From Candidatus Adiutrix sp. (GTDB lineage Bacteria; Desulfobacterota; Desulfarculia; Adiutricales; Adiutricaceae): DNA of 17,928 nt. The notes beneath the pieces are model-generated. The model searched no databases. It was not told the origin of the DNA and saw nothing but the letters and a program-made list of their open reading frames with translations. The stretch lies in the NCBI GenBank assembly GCA_031273445.1, contig JAISRV010000120.1, forward strand, positions 1-17,928, in the 5' to 3' direction. Made by a program: the position numbers and the translations under genes. Shown here one piece after another: positions 6,003-13,088 of the stretch (position 1 is its first letter; each line of letters starts with the position of its first letter).

Positions 6003-7316
6003 ATGAATAGGGGCGCCTCTACCCGGTCGGTGGCGTACACCTGCCTTTTCGGATACTATGACGCCCTTATGGAGCCAGTCGGCCCCAATCGGGAAAACAT
6101 CGACTTCATCTGTTTTACCGACCGCGACGATCTGGTTTCAGAAGGTTGGCAAATCCGGCGCATCGATTCCATGTTTCTGGGGCGCGTCCGGGGCAGCCGG
6201 CTGGCCAAACTGGCCCCGCACAGGTATCTGGCCGAATATGAACAATCCATATATATGGACAACAGCGTCTCTCTGCTGCGGGATCCGTCCGACATCCTGG
6301 AAGCCGGCCTGGCCGACGGCTCCGCCTTCGCCTGTTTTGAACACCATGTGCGGGACTGCCTCTATCAGGAGGCGGAAGAAGTGATCTATTACAGCATGGA
6401 CGATGAGATCAGGGTCCGCGAGCAAGTTGATTTTTACCGCCGGAACAACTGGCCGGAACACGCCGGCCTCTTTTCCGGCAACTTTCTTCTGCGCCGCCAC
6501 AACCAGCCGGAGGCGGCGCGCTTTGGGGAAATGTGGCTGAGCCACGTTCTGCGATACTCCAACCGCGATCAACTGTCCCTGCCTTTCTGCGCCGACCGCT
6601 GCGGTCTTCGGATCAAAATCCTGAAAGAAGGCCGTAGCGGCCAAACTCCCTTTTTTATATGGGATACGAAAAAAGTGCGCCGCCTGCCGCCAGGTTTTGA
6701 CGGGGACGAGTTTTTATGGCTCAACCCCGATCTGGCCTCAAAGGGAGTGGACCCTGAAAAATACATGCACGACCAGGGCTTCCGCGAAGGCCGGCCCTAC
6801 CTGCATCACCGCCCTCTGATGCTGGACATGATGGCCAACAGGCATAAAAGCGGAAAGGGGCGCCTCCGCTTCGGCCGCCGCTATTACACCCGTATTTATC
6901 ACCCCTTGCTATGGCCGCTGAGAAATAAAACCTTCAACCTGGCGGAACTCGCTTCGCCGGATGAAGCCGCTTCGGCGGAGGGCTTGTGGCGGGATTTTTT
7001 TCCCACGGCCGTCGTCAAGATTCTGAAAACCGCCCCATCAATGCCGGTTGATGAAATTGTCGCCGCCCTGGACGCTTTGGGTAATTATCGGGTGATAATC
7101 GTCAATGCGGCCCTGCCGGGTCTGGCCGGATTGATAAGCCTGATTCTGCGTCGCCTGGAGCCGGGCGGCTTCTTTTTCATAGAGGACGTCGCCGCTGCGC
7201 TCCGTCTGGAGCTCATCGCCTTGGCCGGCAGTCAGGCGGAACTGAAGTTTTATGATGCAATGGATTACAAAATGCCGGATTACGGCGCCGACGCTCTGGC
7301 CGTCATCAGAAAGTGA
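6003..7316 (+). CDS. DUF616 (TOD1/MUCI70-type) glycosyltransferase with a degenerate methyltransferase tail
   Basis: 437 residues. Residues 8-215 match the DUF616/TOD1 glycosyltransferase-like family: Y-T-C-L-F-G-Y-Y-D (12-20), I-D-F-I-C-F-T-D (33-40), R-x-A-K-L-A-P-H-R-Y-L-x-E-Y-E-x-S-I-Y-M-D (66-86), F-E-H-H-x-R-D-C-x-Y-x-E-A (112-124) and R-D-Q-L-S-L (188-193). Residues 237-266 form the L-N-P-D-L-A...Y-x-x-x-G-F-R-E-G-R-P linker motif common in cell-surface glycosyltransferases. Residues 294-396 resemble the CmcI/macrocin-type O-methyltransferase domain (Y-Y-x-x-I-Y-x-P-L; L-W-R-D-F-F-P; L-E-P-G-G-F-F-F-I-E-D-V), but the glycine-rich SAM-binding loop after N-L-A-E-L is lost. It probably transfers a sugar in surface-glycan assembly. 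RBS AGGA lies before the ATG. It is followed 3 bases later by the acyltransferase. Confidence 0.72.
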   Translation: MNRGASTRSVAYTCLFGYYDALMEPVGPNRENIDFICFTDRDDLVSEGWQIRRIDSMFLGRVRGSRLAKLAPHRYLAEYEQSIYMDNSVSLLRDPSDILEAGLADGSAFACFEHHVRDCLYQEAEEVIYYSMDDEIRVREQVDFYRRNNWPEHAGLFSGNFLLRRHNQPEAARFGEMWLSHVLRYSNRDQLSLPFCADRCGLRIKILKEGRSGQTPFFIWDTKKVRRLPPGFDGDEFLWLNPDLASKGVDPEKYMHDQGFREGRPYLHHRPLMLDMMANRHKSGKGRLRFGRRYYTRIYHPLLWPLRNKTFNLAELASPDEAASAEGLWRDFFPTAVVKILKTAPSMPVDEIVAALDALGNYRVIIVNAALPGLAGLISLILRRLEPGGFFFIEDVAAALRLELIALAGSQAELKFYDAMDYKMPDYGADALAVIRK

Positions 7317-7319
7317 CTC

Positions 7320-7919
7320 ATGGAAAAATATTTGAAAGATTTCTGGCTGGAGCGGCAGCGGTATTATAAGGAAATCCGCCAGCGCTGCCTCCCCTTCGGC
7401 GATCTGGTTTCCGATCGATGGGAGAAGGCGCGCCTGTTGGGCTTTGGCGATAAAACCAGCATTTATGACAGCGCCCTGGTTTTGGGCGACGTGAAAGTGG
7501 GCCAATCCACCTGGATCGGGCCGGGGGTGATTCTGGACGGAGCGGCCGCGCCTCTGCGCATCGGCTCATATTGCAGCATTTCGGCCGGAGCGCATATTTA
7601 TACCCATGATTCCGTCCGGTGGGCTCTCACCGGGGGGCGGGCCCCTTTCCGTCAGGGGCCGGTCACTGTTGGCGACAACGTATATATAGGCCCCCATTCC
7701 GTCATCACCCAAGGCATCGCCATCGGCGAAAAGGTTATTGTCGGGGCGCAAAGTCTGGTTATGTCCTCCATCCCCCCTCTTTCAGCGGCCTGGGGGCAGC
7801 CGGCCAGAGTGAGGGGCCGGATAAAGTTCAGCGAAGACGGCTGCGACTACGATATTGAATATGAAGCCGACGAAGATCAGGATTCAGGAGGCTTTCCTGG
7901 CCGCCACGGTGAAGCCTGA
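7320..7919 (+). CDS. Hexapeptide-repeat (left-handed beta-helix) acyltransferase
   Basis: 199 residues. After a helical N-terminal part (1-45) comes a run of imperfect hexapeptides (I/V-G-x-x-x-x; about 50-150), such as V-G-Q-S-T-W-I-G-P-G-V, I-G-S-Y-C-S-I-S-A-G and V-G-D-N-V-Y-I-G-P-H-S-V-I, typical of the LbetaH trimeric O- or N-acetyltransferases (XAT/maa/WbbJ type). The H-I-Y-T-H-D segment (92-97) carries the likely catalytic His96 at the usual insertion loop. The G-Q-P-A-R-V end of the helix is also family-typical. It likely acetylates a sugar hydroxyl or amino group. The ATG lies 3 bases after the stop of the preceding gene, so the two form an operon. Its last 36 bases overlap the end of the convergent methyltransferase gene. 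Confidence 0.85.
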   Translation: MEKYLKDFWLERQRYYKEIRQRCLPFGDLVSDRWEKARLLGFGDKTSIYDSALVLGDVKVGQSTWIGPGVILDGAAAPLRIGSYCSISAGAHIYTHDSVRWALTGGRAPFRQGPVTVGDNVYIGPHSVITQGIAIGEKVIVGAQSLVMSSIPPLSAAWGQPARVRGRIKFSEDGCDYDIEYEADEDQDSGGFPGRHGEA

Positions 7920-8882
7920 TTCCTGCTCATTGAAACGCTCTATAGTCAGGGCCGAGTCGCGGCACCACTGCATCACCTCTTCTTTGCTTTGCCGATGGCA
8001 GTTAAGCGGGCGAAACCAGTCAAAATTAATATGGTTCAGCTCTTCCAAATCCCAATCAGGCTGATAGTGCATTTTACAGAAATACCAGTAAATAAGGCGC
8101 TGCAATGGAATCCGCCCGGCGGGAATTCCCAGTAAGTCAACGGCTTCAGGCACCTCGACCTCCACATCGAGATCGCCTAAAGCCTGCCCCAGCCGGCTCA
8201 GAGGCCTGAGAGCCTCCCAGGCCTGACTATCGTCCAAAGGCCGAAGGCGATCTCTGATAAAGTCATCAGTAAATTCGCGGGCCGGGCCTTTGCGGCGATA
8301 GACGTAAAACATGAAACAACCCCCCGGCCGCAATAAGCCGCTCAAATATTTCAGGGCCCCGGCCACAGAATCGGTGTGATGTAAAACCCCTTCAGACAAA
8401 ATAACATCGAAAGTCGGGCCGCTGAAGGGCAGCTTCATCAAATCAGCCTGAATAAATTCGCCCGGCAGGCCGTCAGAGGCAAAACGACTCTTGGCCACAT
8501 CCACCGCCCCGGAAATATCCACCCCCAGATAGCGCACCCGCCGCAACCGTTCGCCCAAAAGAAGCGAGGCCGACATGCCCGCTCCGCAGCCGGCGTCCAG
8601 GACCAGCGCGTCATCAAAAAAATAGCTGTTCAGCTGGTCAAGATCATTATCCAGGTAACGTTCCCGCAGCCATTGCCCGACCGTCTCCAGGAATCTGGGG
8701 TTATCATACGATTGCCGCCTATGCCACTTATAGGCGAATGATTGCCCGGTCTGATCCTGGGCCGGGGAATAAAGCCCGTTTTGGCGCCAGATCCCGTCAT
8801 TGAAGGTGAAGCGCCCTGCCCTGGTTTCAATTTGCGCGCCGTTTTCAAAATCTGTGAAGCCCAATTTTTCATGCCAAAACAT
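7884..8882 (-). CDS. Class I SAM-dependent methyltransferase
   Basis: 332 residues. Motif I V-L-D-A-G-C-G-A-G-M-S at 93-103 binds SAM; G-V-D-I-S near 121 is the acidic loop; D-V-I-L-S-E-G-V-L-H-H-T near 160-171 and L-R-P-G-G-C-F near 186 complete the Methyltransf_11-type core. The N-terminal 60 residues (ending F-A-Y-K-W near residue 53) resemble the lead-in often seen in glycan-locus methyltransferases. The C-terminal 100 residues are Trp/Tyr-rich and unassigned. The target is probably a sugar or lipid-linked glycan. It is downstream of the radical SAM gene with a 115-base gap containing a hairpin, and overlaps the acyltransferase by 36 bases end to end. Confidence 0.85.
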   Translation of the reverse strand: MFWHEKLGFTDFENGAQIETRAGRFTFNDGIWRQNGLYSPAQDQTGQSFAYKWHRRQSYDNPRFLETVGQWLRERYLDNDLDQLNSYFFDDALVLDAGCGAGMSASLLLGERLRRVRYLGVDISGAVDVAKSRFASDGLPGEFIQADLMKLPFSGPTFDVILSEGVLHHTDSVAGALKYLSGLLRPGGCFMFYVYRRKGPAREFTDDFIRDRLRPLDDSQAWEALRPLSRLGQALGDLDVEVEVPEAVDLLGIPAGRIPLQRLIYWYFCKMHYQPDWDLEELNHINFDWFRPLNCHRQSKEEVMQWCRDSALTIERFNEQESGFTVAARKAS

Positions 8883-8963
8883 AAAGACCCGCCCCTATCG
8901 ATTCATCATGGTTTAATTAAAACACCGGCTGAAAAAGTGAACCGGGCCTGCCCAGAATGGTAG

Positions 8964-8993
8964 AAAGCGACGGATTAAAGTCCGCCGCTTTTT
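8964..8993. terminator. Hairpin after the radical SAM gene
   Basis: AAAGCG-A-CGGA (8964-8974) pairs with TCCG-C-CGCTTT (8981-8991) around a TTAAAG loop, with one internal mismatch. It is followed by TT on the + strand (CGCTTTTT overall), so it is best formed as a terminator for + strand transcription. On the - strand it lies directly after the radical SAM stop but lacks a following T run, so there it could only pause or protect the mRNA 3' end. Confidence 0.5.
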
Positions 8994-8997
8994 CCGT

Positions 8998-10206
8998 CTA
9001 TGCTTTCCGGGGCTGACGGGCCCTCGGCGCCCTGGCCGGAGGATACAAAGACGTTCCCTGGCAACCGGCGCAAAAACGACAAGCTTGTAAGGCCGGGGAG
9101 GCATAATAATTCAAAATACTCATCAACGTCAACAGGCGGTCATCTTGATTTTCCGGCTTAAGCGCCCGAAAATCAAGGGCGTCTATAGACATATCATTTT
9201 TGATCAAACCGGCTTTTCTGATAAAATAAGATTTATCGCAACTGTAAAAAAAGCCGTCGCTAAAAATTGCAGCTTGGACAGGACAAGCCGCAAAATGCCT
9301 CATCAGTCCCTTGGGGCCGGACTCGCGCAAAGCCGCGCGGGATTCATCGGAGAGATAAAAATCATACCACGGCGCGTCGGCAATGGAAACCACAATGCCA
9401 TAATCATCCAAATTTTTCTTCAGCCGTTCAAAAGTGCGGCCGTAGCCGGGTATCCCCGCTTCAGAATAGTCGCTAATCCTGATTTCCACGCCATAGGCGG
9501 CGCATCTGTCCAGGATGCCCTTGCCTGGGATCATGGTACCGTTGGTGTTGATGCAGACGGCGGCGCATTTGTGAAAGTGGCGGTCATGCAGATAATCCAG
9601 AAACTGCGGCAACTCCTTGTGCATCAGGGCTTCTCCTCCGCTGATATACAGGACCGAAACGAAGTTGACCATTGAAAACAACAGGTCCATATCCTCTTGC
9701 AGCAATTCCAGCGGCCTGTCGCCCTCTTTAAGCGTCAGTTTCGGGATCAGCGCCGCGCAATAATCGCAGGCCAGAGAACAACGATCGGTAATGTGAAGTC
9801 CCATACTCCACATGGTCAATCTCTGGGCGTGCTTGTAATAGGTCCAAAGTGACCAGAAGACGCTAACCTTGATAAAATTTTCTTTCTCTTTCAGACCGAA
9901 AGCCTGCAGTTGTTCCCGCACGTTATTGTAATCGCTGGTCAGCACAACCAGTTTACTATCAAGAGGAAGATTCTTTATCGCTTCAGGAGAAAGAATGTTA
10001 AAGCCCATGATCTTCTGGCCCCACAGGGCCGGATTGTTGTCAAAAACGCCTTTTAAAGAAAAGCTGGCATCATATATTTTAAATATTGGCGCACGAAAAT
10101 AAAGCATCTTTGACAGGCCAAAACCGTAAACAGCATCGTTCTCAATGGCCTGGCCCCATGAATCCAGCCATTTCAGGCTCTCTTCTTTTGTCAATCCGCG
10201 CAGCAT
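8998..10206 (-). CDS. Radical SAM/SPASM-like protein with fused N-terminal Rossmann-like domain
   Basis: 402 residues in two parts. Residues 27 to about 115 resemble the N-terminal nucleotide/sugar-binding domain seen in PglD-type and methyltransferase-associated proteins (F-D-N-N-P at 55-59, G-F-N-I-L-S-P-E near 68, L-V-V-L-T-S near 86). Residues 133-330 are a radical SAM core with C143-x3-C147-x2-C150 for the 4Fe-4S cluster and I-S-G-G-E-A (188-193) for SAM. Downstream cysteines C308, C323, C376, C379 and C382 suggest a SPASM/twitch-like auxiliary cluster domain. Such enzymes in glycan loci perform radical modifications or epimerisations; the substrate is unknown. The RBS AAAGGAGG before the ATG is strong. 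The last 15 residues are basic. Confidence 0.8.
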   Translation of the reverse strand: MLRGLTKEESLKWLDSWGQAIENDAVYGFGLSKMLYFRAPIFKIYDASFSLKGVFDNNPALWGQKIMGFNILSPEAIKNLPLDSKLVVLTSDYNNVREQLQAFGLKEKENFIKVSVFWSLWTYYKHAQRLTMWSMGLHITDRCSLACDYCAALIPKLTLKEGDRPLELLQEDMDLLFSMVNFVSVLYISGGEALMHKELPQFLDYLHDRHFHKCAAVCINTNGTMIPGKGILDRCAAYGVEIRISDYSEAGIPGYGRTFERLKKNLDDYGIVVSIADAPWYDFYLSDESRAALRESGPKGLMRHFAACPVQAAIFSDGFFYSCDKSYFIRKAGLIKNDMSIDALDFRALKPENQDDRLLTLMSILNYYASPALQACRFCAGCQGTSLYPPARAPRARQPRKA

Positions 10207-10248
10207 AAATCCTCCTTTGGCTTGTTGATAGGCGGCAATTTTTTAGGT

Positions 10249-10278
10249 CAGGCGTAAGCTTTTAATAAAAAGCGCCTG
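10249..10278. other. Hairpin in the leader of the radical SAM gene
   Basis: CAGGC (10249-10253) pairs with GCCTG (10274-10278), and GCTTTT (10258-10263) with AAAAGC (10268-10273), with a small bulge. It is 43 bases upstream of the radical SAM start and would be in its 5' leader on the - strand if transcription begins further right. There is no T run on either strand long enough to call it a terminator. Confidence 0.45.
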
Positions 10279-10337
10279 AATGTTTTGGCCTTTTGCTTAA
10301 TAGTTGTATAACAAAAAAATGAGGTCGCCGGACAAAA

Positions 10338-10520
10338 CTAAAAAAATATCAAATACCGCAATATATTGCTTCTTCCTCCTGACTGACCGACAATAATACG
10401 ATGACAAACAGCATAGACGATGCCTTGGCGAAGCATGAGAGGAAGCATTTTCCAAAGAAAACGGACTGCCAGAATCAGGCCTATGACCAGAAAAACCAAA
10501 ACGGCGATATTATTGTTCAC
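10338..10520 (-). CDS. Possible small single-pass membrane protein
   Basis: 60 residues from a GTG at 10520 with a GGGGA Shine-Dalgarno-like sequence 5 bases upstream, ending at TAG. The N-terminus N-N-N-I-A-V-L-V-F-L-V-I-G-L-I-L-A-V is a clean transmembrane segment (about residues 4-20) followed by Arg/Lys residues, so an N-out/C-in insertion is possible. The tail is basic and ends hydrophobic. No family was recognised. The start overlaps, by GTGA, the stop of the frame that a changed GA-tract length would open (see findings). It could be a chance frame. Confidence 0.35.
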   Translation of the reverse strand: MNNNIAVLVFLVIGLILAVRFLWKMLPLMLRQGIVYAVCHRIIVGQSGGRSNILRYLIFF

Positions 10521-10593
10521 AACAGTCCCCGATCATTTTGTGAAGGGGACAAAGGAAAATACTGGCGGGAGGAACGGCAAAACCGTGCCGGTC

Positions 10594-10728
<135 letters not shown>

Positions 10729-10771
10729 GAGCTTGACCTAGCAGGAAAATGAAATTAATGAAATTGGGGCT

Positions 10772-10831
10772 GGGCGCCTTTCTTAAGGGCTGTATCAATG
10801 ATTACCTGAGCATTTTAACATTAAGGCGCCC
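10772..10831. repeat. Inverted repeat GGGCGCCTT/AAGGCGCCC
   Basis: GGGCGCCTT (10772-10780) and AAGGCGCCC (10823-10831) are perfect 9-base inverted repeats separated by 42 bases, about 90 bases after the end of the antitoxin gene in its direction of reading. There is no T run, so it is not an obvious terminator. Confidence 0.5.
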
Positions 10832-10922
10832 GAACCGCCAAGAGCTTTTTAATGACTTACGATCCAGGTTCACAATCCATGCGCGGCAGTGCTTGCATAA
10901 CGCTCCGATATGCGAAGACCGG

Positions 10923-11306
10923 CTAAATCGACAAGAAGCGGCGCGGGTCAATATTCAGAGCCGCGGCCAGTTTGCGGGCGTTAGCTTTGCCGATCGGCCG
11001 CCGCCCATTTTCCATTTCAGAAATATGGCGGCGGGGAATGCCGGTGCGCTCGGAAAGTTCTTCCTGGGTCAGGTCTTCACGATAGCGAGCGCCGGCCAGT
11101 ATCTGGCCGGGCAATTTGGCCGGGTCGCTAAAGCGACGGGATTCACGCCAGGGGATGGAATCGCCGGATTTGGCGTTTATGCCGTCAACAGTTTCAAAGC
11201 CCAGCTTGCGCATGGCCTCCAAAGCCGCGCCAAGCATGGCCTTCGGCCCGGCAATGGTCAGGCTGACCTGATCGTCAGTATGGAGCTTTTTCATGGGTTC
11301 CGACAT
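10923..11306 (-). CDS. HTH (XRE/HTH_3) antitoxin, HigA-like
   Basis: 127 residues from the ATG at 11306, chosen because GGAGG lies 6 bases upstream; a longer open frame to 11360 has no comparable RBS. Residues 70-125 are an XRE-type helix-turn-helix (L-T-Q-E-E-L-S-E-R-T-G-I-P-R-R-H-I-S-E-M-E-N-G-R-R-P split over about 79-104, then A-R-K-L-A-A-A-L-N-I). The N-terminal part with M-K-K-L and S-L-T-I-A-G-P is the kind seen in antitoxins of the RelE/HigB type that follow their toxin gene. It overlaps the toxin reading frame by 32 bases, implying coupling. It probably binds the shared promoter and, when present, the toxin. The gene itself looks intact although the toxin is not. Confidence 0.8.
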   Translation of the reverse strand: MSEPMKKLHTDDQVSLTIAGPKAMLGAALEAMRKLGFETVDGINAKSGDSIPWRESRRFSDPAKLPGQILAGARYREDLTQEELSERTGIPRRHISEMENGRRPIGKANARKLAAALNIDPRRFLSI

Positions 11307-11561
11307 AAACCGCCTCCACAAGCTTAACGCCGATTTCCGTTTCTTCCCAAACAGCCACATAAGTTGGATGACCCTTTTTCAGATGGCAATGGTGACGCCG
11401 GCCGTCCAGGCGCTATAATTGGGCCAGTCGCCGCGCACCGGGCCTCCAGCCTCGATGTCGGACATCAGTAAGGCCAGAGCATTTACAATAAGTTTAGGCA
11501 TCCGCTCCATGGACTTGTCGGCTTTTCGCGACAGCTTGACAATCCACAGGTTTTTGGGCAT
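11275..11561 (-). pseudogene. RelE/HigB-like toxin broken by a one-base deletion
   Basis: From ATG 11561 the frame encodes a RelE/HigB-like start (M-P-K-N-L-W-I-V-K-L-S-R-K-A-D, later G-P-V-R-G-D-W-P-N-Y-S-A) for 51 residues, then runs out of family and stops at TGA 11381-11379. One base is missing after 11410: from 11409 the next frame reads L-D-G-R-R-H-H-C-H-L-K-K-G, P-T-Y-V-A-V-W and the family's standard end G-T-H-E-K-A-P-Y, stopping at TGA 11277-11275. Joined, the product would be 95 residues, the normal size. The break lies at a GCC that would be GCCC in an intact gene. No slippery heptamer is evident, so a mutation or sequencing error is likelier than programmed frameshifting. The family cleaves mRNA at ribosomes. 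Confidence 0.8.
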
Positions 11562-11571
11562 ATCAGCTCTT

Positions 11572-11599
11572 AGTGTACTATTTTTTAGTGCGTTGTCAA
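11572..11599 (-). promoter_or_regulatory. Promoter and likely operator of the toxin-antitoxin pair
   Basis: On the - strand a perfect -35 TTGACA (11599-11594), 16 bases, then TACACT (11577-11572). The box overlaps TAGTACACTA, an imperfect dyad, and TTAGTG occurs twice on the + strand (11570-11575 and 11585-11590), as expected for antitoxin autoregulation. The predicted start is within a few bases of the toxin ATG, so the leader would be very short. Confidence 0.6.
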
Positions 11600-11713
11600 G
11601 ACCTGTCGATCTGTTTGTCGCGGCAAGTCGCAATGACGTGCAAAACAGCGCCTTTAACATGATAGATTATGACCTCAAAAATGCAAAACCCTCCAGTGAA
11701 TCGGCCATGTTTA

Positions 11714-13009
11714 TCACTGCCGGGCCAACTCCAGAAAAGCCTTTTCCAATTCAGGCTTGTCGGCCAGTTGAAGAGCCTTGACGCCCCCGGCCTCAATAAG
11801 GGCCGCCACAATCTCCCGGACTGTTTCCTCGGGCATATTCGCGCCATACAAATAGGTCAGCCGGGCCGGCTCGCGCAGCCAGCTTTCGGGCGCGTCTCCG
11901 TTTATCAGGCGGGCGTATTTAGCGGCCACAATGGCTGGTCGGCAATGGCTTTCAACATAACGGCGGGCCTTTAGGCCCAGGTCCAGCCTGAATTGCCGGT
12001 CGACGATCATTTTGTCGACCGCCTGTTCCATATCCTCAGGGCGAACATAGAGTGACGGGGGGATGTCTTCGCTATCCAGCCATTTGGCCACCTGATCGAC
12101 AAAGTATCCGCCCACCACGGCGGGTTTGCCGAAAAAGGCGGCCTCGGTGGCCAAACCGGCCAAAGGGGTATCCGCATAGGCCTGGTCAATGACGAAGTCG
12201 CATTCAGCCAGACGCTTTAAGACCACCTCGTTGGGCTGCCCGCTGATTTCAATGTATTCCAGATCGCGCCCTTTTTCTTTCAGCCTGGCCGCCAGCGCCC
12301 GGATCAATTCAGTGCCCTTGCCGGCCTTTGACGGGGCGTGAAGAATTTTCGTCCCCACGCCCCGAATGGGGCGGCAATGCTCCGGGCCGGTCGGCCCGCC
12401 TGGCGCGCTCACCCGGCGGGGCAGCCCCATCAGGGCCCCGTGGATGAACCGGCGCTCATTGAAATAGGCCTGCGGAGGCCAGTTGACAATATAATCAGCG
12501 TATTTTTCGGCCCAGGACAGTTTGGCTTTTTGCTCGGCCGTGATTTTTATCAGGGCCTGAATATCTTTTTCCAACAGATAGGGGTTGCGGGCCCCGTTCA
12601 GATAAGGGGGCCGGGCATCGCCGCCGACATAGACGAAGATTATCTTTTTCCCAAAGAACTTCAATATTGGGAGGTCGCGCCATTTTTTTGAAAAAGTTCG
12701 ATTGAAATAGAAAATAAAAGCGTCATATTTAAAAAGACAGATTGAAAAAAGAAGGCCGAGAGCCGTTTTGGTCAGGCCCTTCCAAAGCCGCCGGCGGGCC
12801 TGATCATTGGCGGCATAGGCGGCCGACCAGTTCCGGTGGGCTTTTTTCACAAACCTTATCAGGGGGCCGTCTGTGGTTTCCTCATACTCAAAGCGATGGG
12901 CGAAGGGGCTGACGAAATCGCAATCATAGCCTATCTCCCGGAACCCGCGACACAAATCGGAGGCATTGCCGGCTATCTCCTCCATACCGATGAAAACCCG
13001 TTTTTTCAC
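11714..13009 (-). CDS. GT4-like glycosyltransferase
   Basis: 431 residues from the GTG at 13009, chosen for GGAAGGA 8 bases upstream; a TTG 60 bases earlier lacks an RBS. The N-terminal half starts K-K-R-V-F-I-G-M-E-E-I-A-G-N-A and has the GT-B Rossmann pattern, with a hydrophobic F-K-Y-D-A-F-I-F-Y-F-N segment and I-I-F-V-Y-V-G-G-D. The C-terminal half has I-L-H-A-P-S-K-A-G-K-G-T-E and V-I-D-Q-A-Y-A-D-T-P-L-A-G-L-A-T-E-A-A-F-F-G-K-P-A-V, corresponding to the donor-binding region of family GT4. It probably adds a sugar to a lipid-linked glycan on the cytoplasmic face. It follows asnB by 79 AT-rich bases, so it may be in the same operon or have its own promoter. Confidence 0.78.
   Translation of the reverse strand: MKKRVFIGMEEIAGNASDLCRGFREIGYDCDFVSPFAHRFEYEETTDGPLIRFVKKAHRNWSAAYAANDQARRRLWKGLTKTALGLLFSICLFKYDAFIFYFNRTFSKKWRDLPILKFFGKKIIFVYVGGDARPPYLNGARNPYLLEKDIQALIKITAEQKAKLSWAEKYADYIVNWPPQAYFNERRFIHGALMGLPRRVSAPGGPTGPEHCRPIRGVGTKILHAPSKAGKGTELIRALAARLKEKGRDLEYIEISGQPNEVVLKRLAECDFVIDQAYADTPLAGLATEAAFFGKPAVVGGYFVDQVAKWLDSEDIPPSLYVRPEDMEQAVDKMIVDRQFRLDLGLKARRYVESHCRPAIVAAKYARLINGDAPESWLREPARLTYLYGANMPEETVREIVAALIEAGGVKALQLADKPELEKAFLELARQ
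12358..12373. repeat. CGCCCC-GAAT-GGGGCG palindrome
   Basis: Perfect 6-base arms around GAAT, inside the GT4-like gene. Similar short elements occur at 16119-16132 (GCCCC-CATT-GGGGC), 16621-16636 (CGCCCC-ATTG-GGGGCG) and 17312-17328 (GCCCC, 7-base loop, GGGGC). Confidence 0.5.
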
Positions 13010-13088
13010 ATCCAATCCTTCCTCGCCATTTCGCATTGTGATGTTCACAATATAATCAATATGTTGCAAAATATGCCCCGACAGGCTC

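Noticed and set aside
10749..11327. 192-codon + strand frame starting near a GCAGGAAAATG
   Set aside because: About two thirds lies antisense to the antitoxin gene, and the unique first part matches nothing I recognise.
13010..13069. 20-residue N-terminal extension of the GT4-like protein from a TTG
   Set aside because: No ribosome binding site there, whereas GTG 13009 has GGAAGGA and begins the family-typical first strand.
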